Counted from the first letter of the stretch, positions 1 to 11,603 are shown. The stretch: DNA of 64,000 bases from Candidula unifasciata (GCA_905116865.2 CAJHNH020002558.1:62001-126000); one strand, 5' to 3'. The notes: a model not told the origin generated them from the sequence alone. Translations and numbers: made by a program.

Positions 1-373
1 ACATACATACATACATACATACATACATACATACATACATACATACATACATACATACATACATACATACATACATACATACATACATACATACATACAT
101 ACATACATACATACATACATACATACATACATACATACATACATACATACATACATACATACATACATACATACATACATACATACATACATACATACAT
201 ACATACATACATACATACATACATACATACATACATACATACATACATACATACATACATACATACATACATACATACATACATACATACGCACATACGC
301 ACATACGCACATACGCACATACACACATACGCGCATACTCGCACGCGCGCACGCGCGCACGCGCGCACGCACG
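1..373. repeat. (ACAT)n microsatellite grading into (ACGC)n
   Basis: About 290 bp of near-perfect ACAT tetranucleotide repeat runs off the left window edge, so its true length is unknown. From about 291 it degrades to ACAT/ACGC and then GC-rich ACGC units. No coding potential. Confidence 0.97.
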
Positions 374-941
374 ATAATATGGGATCTCATGTTATGCGTG
401 TAATGACAGGTGGTTGGTACATAATCTAGGTCACAAAATATGAGATTTTGTTATGAGGTCCTTACCTAGCCGCCTTTTCGCCTCAGACAATTTCCTTGAG
501 AATTCTTGTTTGCCTGCTGTCCATTTTTGTGAGTGTAGAAGGGCTCAAATACACGTTAAATGTGTTGTCTAGGTCGGGGGGGGGGGGGGTGGGAAATGTA
601 TCTATACTCCCCTGAAACTCAACTGGGACACTTGTCTTAGCTGCCGAGCGTACTATGACTATGCCACGAAGGTTCACATATATAACCTGTTTCAAAAGTT
701 GTACTCAACACTAAAAATATGTATCTCAGTAACCGTATGGTATAAATTGTTGAGATTTGACATGCAACCAGTTAATAAACATGCATTTGTCAAAAAATAA
801 TTACAATGTAAAGAATCATCTAGTATACATTTTCACTTTTTTTTTTTTTTTTTGTACGTGCAAAGAATCATAAAAAATATTTATTCAAATTATACAATTA
901 GAGTGCGTACATTCAACTGAGTGGTGAGAATTTTTACAAGG
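374..941. other. Unassigned AT-rich DNA
   Basis: Unique-looking DNA with a G-run near 577-590 and a poly-T tract at 838-854. The segment near 690-730 (TTTCAAAAGTTGTACTCAAC) faintly resembles the one near 5385-5420, but the match is too short to name an element. The open frames here are short and without recognisable protein features. Confidence 0.5.
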
Positions 942-1282
942 CAATAAATTGCACACGTTTTAGGGTGCACTTTTATTAGTGAACTGGATACGTCATGTGC
1001 TGCCATAATCTCATTTACATAATTATAAATGAGATCGTTACCTAATGACTTTTTTCCTTTCTTTCTTTCCATCTTTCTATATGCGTGGTTTTGTTCTGTC
1101 TGTCTTTCAAAAAAGGCATAATTGTTTGCTGTGTTAATTTCTATCGTAGTTCGGCTGATAAAGGCAAATCCCCACAACGTCAATAAATTGCGCATGTTTT
1201 AGAAGTAATTCGCGCAAGGTGCACTTTTTAGTAGTGAACTGGAACGTCATATACTGCAGTAATCTCATTTACATAATCGTAA
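942..1282. repeat. Repeat family M, partial tandem dimer
   Basis: A block starting CAATAAATTG at 942 restarts at 1181 and again runs to CTCATTTACATAAT, so the element is a partial tandem dimer with a period of about 239 bp. The inner part (about 1040-1182: TTTCTTTCCATCTTTC, then GCTGATAAAGG) recurs at 2766-2910. No protein is recognisable. The terminal CAATAAATTG motif also occurs near 18265 and 34270. Confidence 0.6.
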
Positions 1283-1756
1283 CACATTTCATAGGCGTTT
1301 CACTTTCGTGCGGTCGTCAATCAGCTGCATTAGCTTCCAGTGGGCTACATTACCACAGTATTACATTGTATACATGATAGGCTATCAAAATATTGACCAC
1401 GCATCCCGGCAGATGTAAAATGATTTTAAAAACATTATCCACGCTTGTGGAGAAAATACTGGCTGCAGAAAGGATGGACAGCTGAGCTTGGGAGAAGAAA
1501 CACACTAAATGCATGTGACGGCAACAACGGTTCTGAAATTGTATGCTCTAATTGTGAAAGACATTTCTTAACGCGGGTAAACCTTGCTAGTCACACTTGC
1601 CATCTCCATGAGCTGTGATTCCAATGCCTCACCAATGTCACAGTCTAACGCTATCGTCGGGGATGACGAGAAGGAACCAGCAATCATGTTCTTTACAGGA
1701 CGCCATCTCGTCGCTTTCCGTTTGAAAAGAAACTAGGTCGTTCGTCAGCTCTCCTT

Positions 1757-1925
1757 GAAGCTCCACCCTGGCTCTTGCCAGGGGCCGCAATATAGGCCGG
1801 GCATAAAAATGGTCTAATAGCTAAACGCGGTTTCTGGGATCTCTCCACGGGTGATTCTCATCCGCATGGTGGCACTTTGTGTCATCGGGTGTTTATCGCC
1901 TGTGTGATGTCCTAGTGGGGTAAAA
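1757..1925 (+). repeat. Repeat family F, copy 1
   Basis: Shares about 170 bp with 35630-35930 and 46720-47045, and with 47405-47600 on the opposite strand. Diagnostic words are CCACGGGTGATTCTCATCCG, GTGTCATCGGGTGTTTATCG and GTGATGTCCTAGTGGGGTA. Non-coding dispersed repeat of unknown class. In two other places it lies next to reverse-transcriptase fragments, so it may be a LINE end or a SINE. Confidence 0.7.
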
Positions 1926-2239
1926 TCTACTACTCCTCCTGCTTCGTGCACTCTCCTGCTCCAAGGTTTCTCCTATGTCCTTTGCTCCTCCTGCTGCTGG
2001 TCGGTTTCTGTCCTTTAATTCTGTACCATGCCCTCCGCTACTATTCTTTTTCATCATTGGTGTGGTACCTGTTCGCGCTAATTGTATAGATTTTCCGCAG
2101 TTAACTAATTTCACCTCTCTCGTGTGCCCTGTCATCCCAGAACCACTACTATCTGTATGCGCTCGTCCAACTCTTCTGTACACTATTCCCCCTACCCCCA
2201 GGATTACCGTTTTGCTTGTGGGTTTGTAGATTTATATAA

Positions 2240-2312
2240 TACCTTGCTGATGAAGGTTATCTGGCCGCAACGTTCACTTTTCGTTTGTGATACTGCGAAG
2301 CTGACTGGTTCT
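2240..2312 (+). repeat. Repeat family K, copy 1 (CTGATGA motif)
   Basis: Contains GCTGATGAAGG, a short hairpin-like spacer, then CCGCAACGTTC and a downstream GATACTGCGAAGCT. The same order of words occurs on the minus strand at 53650-53735. CTGATGA followed by an imperfect GAAAC-like box is reminiscent of hammerhead-ribozyme cores and of sequences near Penelope-like elements, but the GAAAC box is not intact. Confidence 0.4.
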
Positions 2313-3365
2313 ATTTTTTTTTTTTTTTCTTTGATAACTTTTCATGATATTTTTCATATACCCTGGCGCTTGATATGAAATTCATTTCAGTAATCTTAAT
2401 ATTTACTTTGCATACTGTAGAATTTCTTCACCGTCCATCTTAGCATGGGTTATATGGAAAGCTGGGGCTCATGCTGGCATATATCTGCGCCATTATGGTG
2501 AAATTGTAACACCCCTCAACCTCTTACCAATGCCTTCCCCCCTACCCCCCCCCCCCAATCTCTTAGAGTGAGCCTGGCCACTGTGTGAAACAGTCGAAGG
2601 GTAACCTACACTATGATAACCCATCTCTGAAATCATGAACACAAGTAAACTTTAACCTTTGTCACCTGTAAACCGGTAGTCCTGTAGTGTCCTTCACATT
2701 GATTGGACAGCGGTCAAGTACCTTTTATTCTTCCTAAGCTCCCTTGACTGGTCTACTTTCTTTGTGACCTAATGTATTTATTCCCTTCTCTGTCTTTCCA
2801 TCTTTCTGTGTGCGTGGTTGTGTTCTTTCTGTCTTTCAAATATACCCATTTGTTTGATGTGTTATTACTTATCATTGTTCTGCTGATAAAGGATAATCTA
2901 CACAATGTCATCTGTTTGTTTATAGTAAGTTGTTTTGTAAAATTGACCGACTGATTTTCTTATAACTTTCTGACCGTTCATGTATATTTCTTTTCAATTT
3001 TCTATGATCATTTTGAGACTTTTATTTAAAGGCGATGCTAAATTATCAGCTCTCTGTGCATTATTTTTCTGTCTTGCAATCTTGATTCCCTGCACTTTAC
3101 CAACCACTCTTTCCATTTGCAATCATTTACAAGGAGTTTGGGCACATAAATAGAGGAATTAATCCAGTAGCGTATAAATCAGATGTTTCTACAGTTCCTG
3201 TTATTTTTAATACATTATTATCCTTGTTTGGTATCATCTCATTATTGTTAACATTATTGTTAACATTATTGTTTTTTTTAATATTCGTATTATCTTCTTC
3301 AATATGAGAATAATCTTTGAAAAATGTAGAGAATACAGCGCAGGTACCCATGCTTGCTTTGTTTA
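2313..3365. other. Gene-free DNA with one copy of family M
   Basis: Positions 2766-2910 repeat the inner part of family M (see 942-1282). A C-rich run lies at 2536-2555. The rest is AT-rich DNA with no supported gene, and short open frames here lack domain-like content. Confidence 0.45.
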
Positions 3366-3447
3366 AAGGTCCGAATGTTAGTCGGGCTGCGTGCCTAATT
3401 TGTGACCCTTTGAAAAAAAAAGTTTATTAGTTCGTTTGTTCGTTCGC
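3366..3447. repeat. Repeat family N, copy 1
   Basis: Words GACTGCGTGCC-like, AATTTGTGACCCTTTG and GTTCGTTTGTTCGTT are shared with 24445-24520. Short dispersed repeat of unknown class. Confidence 0.5.
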
Positions 3448-3450
3448 TAG

Positions 3451-3546
3451 CTATCACAAGGCCTTTGTTTTTGTCAAATATGAGAATTTGGGGCCTATCA
3501 CAAGGCCTTTGTTTTTGTCAAATATGAGAATTTGGGGCCTATCACA
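3451..3546. repeat. 44-bp tandem duplication
   Basis: Two complete 44-bp units starting CTATCACAAGG (3451 and 3495) and the beginning of a third at 3539 are virtually identical, which indicates a recent tandem duplication. Confidence 0.9.
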
Positions 3547-3671
3547 AGAAGTATGGAGTTTCCAGCATATTTGGTAAGTTTAACTGAGAAAAAAAGTTAT
3601 CCCAGTAAGGTAGTCCCATGGACCATATTACATTAAATTTACCTACAGCTATATTTTTACCACAGTATTAT

Positions 3672-3772
3672 TTTCACCATCATCATAATCATCGTCGATT
3701 CTATAATCATCATCATCATCATCGTCGTCTCTATAATCATCATCATCATCATCATCATCATTTGAGTGTTTT
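3672..3772. repeat. (ATC)n microsatellite
   Basis: Imperfect CAT/ATC trinucleotide repeat. Any His-rich open frame here is a by-product of the repeat. Confidence 0.9.
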
Positions 3773-3972
3773 GGTTCTTGTACAACTTGCTAGGAGCCCT
3801 GATCTGTCCATGCATTTATTGTCTGTCTTGTGTTACTTTCTGTAACTCCATTGTAAGTCTGCTTTGATAGATCTGCAATGTCTGATTTAAGTCTTTTTTT
3901 GTTGTTGTTGTTGTTGTTACACACACTGTGCCTGCCCTCGTTGTCCTAGACTACCTGGCACGCACTGGACTT

Positions 3973-4278
3973 ATTGGAGTCACATTGGAGTCACCTTGGA
4001 GTCACATTGGAGTCACATTGGAGTCACCTTGGAGTCACATTGGAGTCACATTGGAGTCACATTGGAGTCACATTGGAGTCAAATTGGAGTCACATTGGAG
4101 TCACATTGGAGTCACCTAGGAGTCACATTGGAGTCACATTATAGTCACATTGGAGTCACCTTGGAGTCACCTTGGAGTCACATTAGAGTCACATTGGAGT
4201 CAAATTGGAGTCACATTAGAGTCACCTTGGAGTCACATTGGAGTCACATTGGAGTCACATTGAAGTAACATTGGTGTC
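3973..4278. repeat. 11-bp minisatellite (GGAGTCACATT)n
   Basis: About 27 head-to-tail copies of an 11-bp unit. The commonest variants are ACATT/ACCTT at the end of the unit, mixed along the array. The unit lacks stops in at least two forward frames, so it mimics a repetitive protein (about 11 residues per three units). There is no flanking gene to support translation. Confidence 0.95.
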
Positions 4279-4387
4279 ATCTCCAAACTCACAAACATTT
4301 CATCCGTGAAGGAGGAAAGGAAGAGTAGTCCGCATCACTTGTGATGGACGAACGAATGGACGAATGTCTGATTACTAGATACTTTCG

Positions 4388-4726
4388 TTTGAGGTTTGGG
4401 GTTTGAATAGCTCAAGTCTGAGTCTAAAGTAGCTCAGCGCAATGAACGGACTCCGTAGAACCGGAGGGGATCCTGAAATATTTTGGGTACATTTTTAACA
4501 CAAAATTTTGCCCGGGCAGCGCCGTTAGGCTACTTTTTCGATTTCCAACTGCCAAGGGATTTTTTTAACCAGCGCAACAATACACATGGGCGTCCGATCT
4601 CACTATTCAGAAACCAGGAAAAATTACTAGAAGTCCACTTGAACAAATTCAATCCTTCACCGAGTCCTGATCCCGGGACCTCTAGCACTCAAGGCGGACA
4701 CCATGCCTGGAGACCATGGAACCCCT
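4388..4726 (-). repeat. SINE-A copy 1 (tRNA-derived, 3' truncated)
   Basis: Shares full-length similarity with 7555-7895, 41040-41435, 49392-49772, 31821-32230 and 61950-62342. Read on the minus strand it begins with a tRNA-like head (GGTCTCCAGGCATGGTGTCC) and a B-box-like GGGATCAGGACTC. The body has the shared words GATCCTGAAATA and GCCGTTAGGCTAC on the plus strand. The CAAACCTC tail is degraded. Confidence 0.85.
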
Positions 4727-4824
4727 AAGTATTTTCCTTTGTCTGCCCGATCCATTGTCCACTTGTCAGCTTCCTTCTATCGTTTCTTCCTGACTTCAGT
4801 TGTAAGTAATGTAAAAGGTAAAGA

Positions 4825-5097
4825 CCTCTTTTCATTCCTTAGGCGCATCGGGCATATGGGAAGAGCACCCATATTTTAACAAACCAATCGGCACTAGGTG
4901 GGTAATGTGGTCAGCATTACGCATGCCGTCTTTGCTTCCACAGGACATACATCCTGGTACCCACTTTAGGCTGGGTCGACCTGCGACACCCCGTGCCATG
5001 ATAAAGGTCCACGCAGCCAGAAGTGGGTTTCGACTGCCATACGTTTGAAACGTAAGTCAGACTCGCAACGCCTAAGCCACAGACGCCGCGACTTCAG
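4825..5097 (-). repeat. SINE-B copy 1 (tRNA-derived)
   Basis: Reverse complement of the element at 43374-43650. Shared words include GGCGCATCGGGCATATGGGA, CATCCTGGTACCCA and TAGGCTGGGTCGACCTGCGA. The minus-strand head reads GTCTGTGGCTTAGGCGTTGC followed by a GTTTCAAACG region, as expected for a tRNA-like pol III promoter. Confidence 0.85.
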
Positions 5098-5485
5098 TTG
5101 TATAAAGCAAATATGAAGCAAAAATGAAGCAAACATTCGTTAACAAATAGTAACTGTAAAACTGGGTGTTAATTATCATTCATTGAGGAACATTGTCTCA
5201 CATCAAGATCTAGACCTCCTCTCTGCTTGTGTTTAAACAGGTTATCTGACTGCACACACGACACAGGGTCAGACAGAAATGTGGTCAGATTGTCGAACGT
5301 ACAACCGACTTAATGCGACATGTCGCAAACACTGCCTGTAGTGGGTTCGCGTCCCGTTAATCGCGTCCCCTGGCCATTATAGTCCGTTCAAAAAGTCCTG
5401 CCCAACTTTAAAAATCTGTTAACTCACAAACTGCCTCCTGCAAATCGTTAAAATTTGGCATGCAAGCTCTTGATAATATAGTAAT
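5098..5485. other. Unassigned DNA, possible mariner-like end
   Basis: No gene. The segment GTTCAAAAAGTCCTGCCCAA near 5389 resembles the type of terminal sequence seen in some mariner-like elements, but no matching inverted end or transposase frame was found nearby. Confidence 0.3.
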
Positions 5486-5640
5486 AAAAAAATGTATTGT
5501 TCGGCACTCATAGAAAGAAGACGAAAATAAAAGAACACACTAGACAGCATAAACATCGATAGCTATAGTCATCGTACCGGGAATCGAACCTTTCACCTCC
5601 AGACGGCGTGTGCGCCTCGCAATAGAAACAAGTGAACTAA
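5486..5640 (-). repeat. SINE-J copy 1 (tRNA-derived)
   Basis: Minus-strand reading gives GCGAGGCGCACACGCCGTCT, then AGGTGAAAGGTTCGATTCCC with a near-consensus pol III B box (GGTTCGATTCC). Further on is a short body ending near TGAGTGCCGAACAATACA. Copies occur at 48108-48245 and 62795-62950 on the plus strand. Confidence 0.8.
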
Positions 5641-5898
5641 GAACATTGTTAACTAAGCACCCCAAAGAAAAAGTGTCTTATTGGTCATGTCTATCATACA
5701 GCCTGAAATCGACAACTATAGAATATTGACATAATTCGTTTCCAACCATTGAAATAGCACCATATGTTACAGAAATTACTTTTTCTGTACTTTCTTCCAC
5801 ATTAACACCACTGACTTTATAAATGTTGTAAGCACTTGATAAGCATGTCCCTATAATATTTTTTTTTCCGAGAAGAGAAGTTTAATATTCATTGCCTC

Positions 5899-5899
<1 letters not shown>

Positions 5900-5956
<57 letters not shown>
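5900..5956. repeat. (GT)n microsatellite
   Basis: About 28 uninterrupted GT dinucleotides. Confidence 0.97.
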
Positions 5957-5959
<3 letters not shown>

Positions 5960-6014
5960 TATAGGCTGTAAAGGGAGAGAAAAAAAAAACAGACACCGAT
6001 TCAGAGTAAACAGT

Positions 6015-6335
6015 CAGTTGATTTCTCATTCTTCGTCGTGTTCTCCAGCTGTACAGTCTGGCGAAAAGATCTGGTTGTTCGTCCACTTCTGAGCTGCAGT
6101 TCTGCTCCAGAACCTGAGTGTTGCGTGTGCATCAATTTTACAGATCTGACTCACTGAAATGCAGACTGCTGGTTCCTTGCTTCTCAGGCAGATGCACTTC
6201 GACTTCAAAGAAAGCTCCCTGATTAGTCGACTCTCACGACATGCTTGCTGGGTAGGCAGAGGGTCTGTTCTTCTTTTCCCCCTACAATGGGGGTCCCGAG
6301 TAACGGGAACTTTTCAAAATTGCATGAGCTTTGAT
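6015..6335 (+). repeat. Repeat family E copy 1
   Basis: Starts after a CTT-rich run, then carries the shared words CAGCTGTACAGTCTGGCGAA, GGTTGTTCGTCCACTTCTG, TGTTGCGTGTGCATC and CTCACGACATGCTTGCTGG. At least nine other copies lie in this window. It forms an inverted pair with 6340-6612. Class unknown; there are no coding domains. Confidence 0.8.
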
Positions 6336-6339
6336 AGTT

Positions 6340-6612
6340 GTTTTCCCTGTGTGGGTTCCGGGCCTCATTGTGGGAGGAAACAAAAACAGACCCACTGCCT
6401 CCCCAGCAAGCATGTCGTAAGAGTCGACTAACTGTGGGCTTTCTCTGAAGTCGAAGGGCATATGCCTGAGCGGCTGGGAACCAGCAGTCTGCATACGAAT
6501 AGGTCATAGCTGTACAATGGTGTGCATGCGACACTCAGGCTTTGAACAAGACTGAAGTCCAGGTACGGAAAACAACCAGATCTTTCCGCCGGAGTTTACA
6601 GCCGGTGAGAAG
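6340..6612 (-). repeat. Repeat family E copy 2 (inverted partner)
   Basis: Reverse-complement copy of family E, ending in CCGCCGGAGTTTACAGCCGG and a GAA-rich tail. It lies only a few bases from the plus-strand copy at 6015-6335, so the pair can fold into a long imperfect hairpin. Its other end carries GTGTGGGTTCCGGGCC, which marks the opposite terminus of the family. Confidence 0.8.
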
Positions 6613-6717
6613 GAAAAAGAAGATATTTGTTTCATTCTCATTTGGTCATCTCCAGCTTTAGTCTCCTGTGAGTTGCGGCTGTGTCATTGCACGTGGAATA
6701 GGCTATCATAATAATCC

Positions 6718-6880
6718 GTATCGCTACACCTGTGAACTAATTTCCAACAAATCTCCAGTATCGCTACACCTGTGAACTAATTTCCAACAAATCTCCAGTA
6801 TCGCTACACCTGTGAACTAATTTCCAACAAATCTCCAGTATCGCTACACCTGTGAACTAATTTCCAACTAATCTCCATGC
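6718..6880. repeat. 40-bp tandem repeat, 4 copies
   Basis: Four nearly identical 40-bp units beginning TATCGCTACACCTGTGAACT. The last copy carries a substitution (CTAATC instead of CAAATC) and then breaks down. Confidence 0.95.
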
Positions 6881-6939
6881 GTGTGTTTGTAAAAAAAAAA
6901 TGTCTCTACTGTCTGTTTTACCACTTTTTTGGGCGTGGT

Positions 6940-7155
6940 GTAGACCCGGAAAGGGGAGGGTAGGGCCGGGAAGGCTAGGGCCGGGTGTTGAGCTGAGGAT
7001 TTAGGGCCACCTGGATAGTGCTGTCGCCACAGACTGTGCAGGTTAGGATATTATAATTTTTGCCCTGACGGAAAAACTCCATCACCTTACCGGAGCTCAA
7101 ACTCGGGTCTCCCTCTTGAGAGCCCGACGTTGTATTCGCTTGGCCTGCAGCACCT
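6940..7155 (-). repeat. Degenerate tRNA-like SINE head
   Basis: The minus strand at about 7150-7080 reads CAGGCCAAGCGAATAC, then GGGCTCTC, then CCGAGTTTGAGCTCC. This is the order of A box, anticodon-arm-like segment and B box expected of a tRNA-derived SINE. No second copy was found in the window, so this is tentative. Confidence 0.4.
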
Positions 7156-7554
7156 TACGTGTCAGTTATGTATATTTTATTTTTTAAGGTTACACAAACT
7201 ATTGGTCAAACGAAGATCAAAATAATTCGCTGCCTAAAGAAAACAGTACCACCTGTACGGTTGAAAATTATGAAATCATAAGGATAAGTGAAATCTAAGG
7301 TCAAATGCAAAGATTCGTCTTCATCCGTACAGGAGTTTTCGAGATATTTGTTAAAGTGTTAGGGCTCGACTTTTGAAACACACTATAACTGTAGCTGGTG
7401 ATGCTCCCCGTATCACAAACAGGTGGCTACAGTGAAGGTCTGGTGTGTTACTTTCCTGTAAAATCGATAGGTACCATAGTTTGGTGTGCTTGTAAGAGTT
7501 AGGGCCTTTTGCTGGGTCTAAGTGGAAAGGTCAAGGTACAGTTATTATGTAACC
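7156..7554. other. Unassigned DNA
   Basis: No supported gene, tandem repeat or dispersed family was recognised here. Confidence 0.4.
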
Positions 7555-7895
7555 CATAAGTGCTCCATTCTACTTCTGACAAGCCTGAGTGCGAAGAATC
7601 TCAGCCCAGTGCATGATCTCCGTAGCACCGGCGAGGACCCTGAAATACTTTGGAAATATTTTTATCTAAAATTTTTGGCAATGCAGCGCCGTTAGGCAAC
7701 TCCTTTCATTTTCCAACTGCCAAGGGATTTTTTTACTTGCGCAAAAATACACACCGGTGTCCGATCTTACTAACCAGAGACATGAGAAAATTATTAGAAG
7801 TTCACGTAGAAAAATCCCAGCCTTCACCAGGGCTTGAATCCGGGACCTCCAGCTCTCGAGGGGGACGCCATGCCTCGAGACCACTCTGCCACCAT
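7555..7895 (-). repeat. SINE-A copy 2
   Basis: Clear copy. The plus strand shows CATAAGTGCTCCATTCTAC, GCACCGGCGAGGACCCTGAA, GCAGCGCCGTTAGGCAAC and GGGACGCCATGCCTCGAGAC. On the minus strand the head is GTCTCGAGGCATGGCGTCCC, with a B-box-like GGATTCAAGCCC. Confidence 0.88.
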
Positions 7896-7979
7896 ACTGG
7901 ATGCATAATGTCCTCATCAGCAATCATTTAATTTTGTTCGTTTTAGACAGGGTCGGCTAAAACCAAATGTCTTAGATGG

Positions 7980-8080
7980 AGTACATGTGTCGATGTGGCT
8001 TCGAATTCATCACCACCTGCTGGGAAGGCAAGAGCTCTAACCGCTGCTGTACTAAGGTTTCCTTATTTTGTGCCGTCCAT
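7980..8080 (-). repeat. Possible tRNA-like SINE head
   Basis: The minus strand reads CAGCGGTTAGAGCTCTTGCC, a GGTGGTGATG spacer, then AATTCGAAGCCAC. This resembles a pol III A box and B box. It is a single degenerate occurrence with no second copy located. Confidence 0.35.
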
Positions 8081-8089
8081 GAAATGTCA

Positions 8090-9680
8090 TGTACAGTATT
8101 AGGACCAGCTGTTGGATTCCTAGATCGTAGTAAAGTAGGTCGTTTCTGGGACTTTGCAGACTTTGGTTGCCACTACACGTCATCCACACACGGTCCTTTT
8201 AGCCATTTTGAAACAGGGAAAAATGGGGCCATGAATGGGGGGCGGGGATTGAGAAGATAACGCGTATTTTGCTGTAGCACATACACAAACGTACAAAGAC
8301 AAGGGACATACCAGGCGCACGTGACATCTTGCAACAGTTTGAGCTCGGCCATTTCCCGGACATCTGCGCATGCCCACACCACGTTATCAGGTGACGTAAG
8401 CGGCACTAAAACGAGCTCCGACCACTGAATCAGCCGGTCTCCCGGTTTATGATATCTCGACGCGTCCTCGGCTGCAATCTTTACAACCCTGCCTCTTTCT
8501 TATCTTGCAGCGACAAGGTTTCTGTTGACAAAATTCTACTGATAATTTCTGGGTAGGTCACAGTTCTACACACTCCAGGGATTTTATTGTCCTAACCTAC
8601 AACAAGTGATTTTAATTTGTTTTTGTTTTACATTTCCTGTCCATGACATTCTCATTAGCCAAGAACTACTTTTTCAATGCGCAAGGTTTAGCATGAAGGA
8701 CCTATAGGCTGGATCGAGGTGTCGCTAGTGCGTCTGGTTTGGGATTTATGCAAATGAAGTGTCCCCCGACGCCTGATCAGCAACCCTTCGGCTGCAACAC
8801 CGAAAAGAAATTTGATAAAAGCACCACCTTCCTTGCAGCTTCTGCAGCACCTGTCTTTGGACCAGACTATCGGAGATATGTTATCACCTTGATGTAAGTT
8901 ACATATTTTATCTATCTGTACTCGCTCAGTTGTTCGTATACCGTATACGTTAAGATTACCTAACAGTTCCACAGTTTACTCACCGTCTGCCTCCTGTCCA
9001 CATCTCAAGTTACCTGACCTCCAAGCGCTTGGAGCCACTATCAGAGATTGGACCTGGAATTCTCCGCTATCTATTCGAGCTGTTTTTATCAAGGTACTCC
9101 CTAAAAGATTGTAATGAAACCTGATTTATCGCAGCCATAACCCGGGATATCATAGTCGCTCACAGCCCAACGTTATCAGATTGCCCGGAGGTACACCTTA
9201 TTGCTCAAGAAGTGATAAAGGCAAAAATTGGTCGGCCTAGAAGGCAGATCGGAACTTTTGTTATCTCAGGAACCGGTTCTTTTGTTTTATCTTTATGGTC
9301 AATATAAAATTGTCGCGTACTTGGAGTGTAGACTCCGTGTTTTTCTGGCAAGACTCTATCCAGCTATCAAATGTCTGTTCTAGCGGGGTCTTCATTCTAT
9401 TTGCTTTTATGAATGAGAAAAAAAAAAAAAATGTTCAAATTGTGATTTCACTGCAGCAATAGCATTATGGTTTACGAAAGTGCTATAAAAATTTATATTC
9501 ACTTTTGGATTACATTTTCGGAAATTTAAAATGGACTAAAATATTGTGTGTCGGAGTGGTAGTTAATGGGTCCCTCGTTAAGATACCAGACTTGTCGGGT
9601 AGAGAAATTTCATTTCTATAAGTTCACACAATATTACAGTAATCTGAAGTTGCTAGCTGCTATTACCTGATGGTTATTTA
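8090..9680. other. Gene-free unique DNA
   Basis: About 1.6 kb without a recognisable gene, tandem array or member of the window's repeat families. Several open frames of 60-95 codons exist on both strands but show no domain features, splice-site pairing or composition suggesting coding. Confidence 0.45.
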
Positions 9681-9814
9681 TTGTGCGCACAACTGTGCAT
9701 ACAGACATGAAATCATTTGCTTGGTTACGGTGTGTTACTTGTTCATCAATATGTACGCATATGCATAAATTAAGTTATACAGCTTCAGTATTTTATCATA
9801 ATCGGACTCCAAAA

Positions 9815-9905
9815 CAGAAGGGGAAGGAAAAAAAAGGAAAAAAAGAAGAAGAAGAAGAAAAAGAGGAAGATGGTGGAGAAAATGAAGAAAAAGAAATATC
9901 AATAA
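9815..9905. repeat. GA-rich low-complexity tract
   Basis: Purine-rich GAA/GGA sequence encoding spurious Lys/Glu runs. Confidence 0.85.
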
Positions 9906-10149
9906 TACCAATAATATTAGATGTGATGTGAGATTGGTCTCCTGGTCGACTTCAGCGTACCTGGGTTGTTTGATTCCGTTGCCCGTTTTCCGGCACATGA
10001 TAATGGTGTCCAAGCGTGAATGCTTCGAAAGAAGTGATGACTGGGTAAGTACTTGGACATACTGTACCAAAAGTATAATTTTTGATTTAATTAGAACTTT
10101 GACGATTACAGTATTATATCGTAAAACGATCCACATGAACAACAGTAGT

Positions 10150-10535
10150 CGTTTCGCTGATAGTTTTGGTGTTGATGATGATGATTGTGGTGGTGGTAGT
10201 AGTAGCAGCAGTAACAACAGTTATAGCAGCAGCAGTAGTAGTAGTAGTAGTGGTAGTGGTTTTAGTATTCGTAGTAGTAGTAGCAACAGTAACAGCATTA
10301 GTAGTTGTTGTGGTAACAGTAGTAGTAGTTGTTGTAGTAGCAGCAGCAGTAGTGGTAGCAGTTGTAGTTGTTGTAGAAATAGTAGTAGCAGCAACAGCCG
10401 TAGTAGTAGTAGTAATAGTGTTGAACGTAGTGACAGCAGCAGAATTAATAGTAGTAGTGGTAGTTGTAGTAGTACTTGTAGCGCTAGCAGCAGCGGTAAC
10501 CGCAACAGCAGCAGTAGTATAGTAGTAACAATATT
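10150..10535. repeat. Degenerate (AGT/AGC)n trinucleotide array
   Basis: About 380 bp of imperfect AGT, AGC and GTT triplets. It opens long Ser-, Val- and Leu-rich frames in several registers at once, which is the signature of low-complexity DNA and not of a gene. Confidence 0.93.
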
Positions 10536-10734
10536 AGTATACAATGCTAGCAAAAGAAATGTAACAGTCATCATAAGTAAAATCGTAAATAGAAAATTAC
10601 AGTTTTGAAAGTATAGCAAAAAATAAAAACATCAATAATAGTAACAAAAACAAAACGAAGGGCATTATTACCTGCAATACTACCACTGGATCAGGTTAAT
10701 AACTACAAGAAGGGTCATGCAAATTTTTAGATCC

Positions 10735-10980
10735 TGACTAGATACTACCACTACTACATCTACTGCTACTATTACTACAACAACTACTACTACAACAAGT
10801 GCTACTACTATCCCCACACTACTACTGCTACTACTACTACTACTACTGCTGCTGTTGCTTCTACTACTATTTCTCATACTACTACTACTACAACTACTAC
10901 TACTTCTAAAACCATTATTATTTGTATCATTATTACTATTATTATAATTAGCAGTAGAGGCAGCAGCAGTAGTAGTACCG
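10735..10980. repeat. Degenerate (TAC)n trinucleotide array
   Basis: Imperfect TAC/ACT triplets with interruptions. Its consensus is the reverse complement of the AGT-rich block 200 bp upstream, so the two could pair as a loose inverted repeat. Confidence 0.9.
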
Positions 10981-11195
10981 TTTATGTCCGAGAGGCGATA
11001 CTGGTAGTTATATTTATTTCCACAGAAGACGATGTACAGCTTATTTTCTGTGAAAATCGCATTATGTCTAATACGCGTCCTTTTTTCAAATATTTAAATA
11101 TTACGTTTATCACCCCCCCCCCTTTTTTTTTTACGAATAAAAATATATACTATATATATATATATACATACATATATATATATATTTTTTTTTTT

Positions 11196-11558
<363 letters not shown>

Positions 11559-11561
11559 GAC

Positions 11562-11603
<42 letters not shown>

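Noticed and set aside
5383..5510. Mariner transposon end
   Set aside because: Only a short stretch looks mariner-like. No matching inverted end, TA duplication or transposase frame was found.
9928..10619. Ser-rich 226-codon frame and Val/Leu-rich partners
   Set aside because: Degenerate AGT/AGC triplet DNA that opens several registers at once. No start context or splice support.
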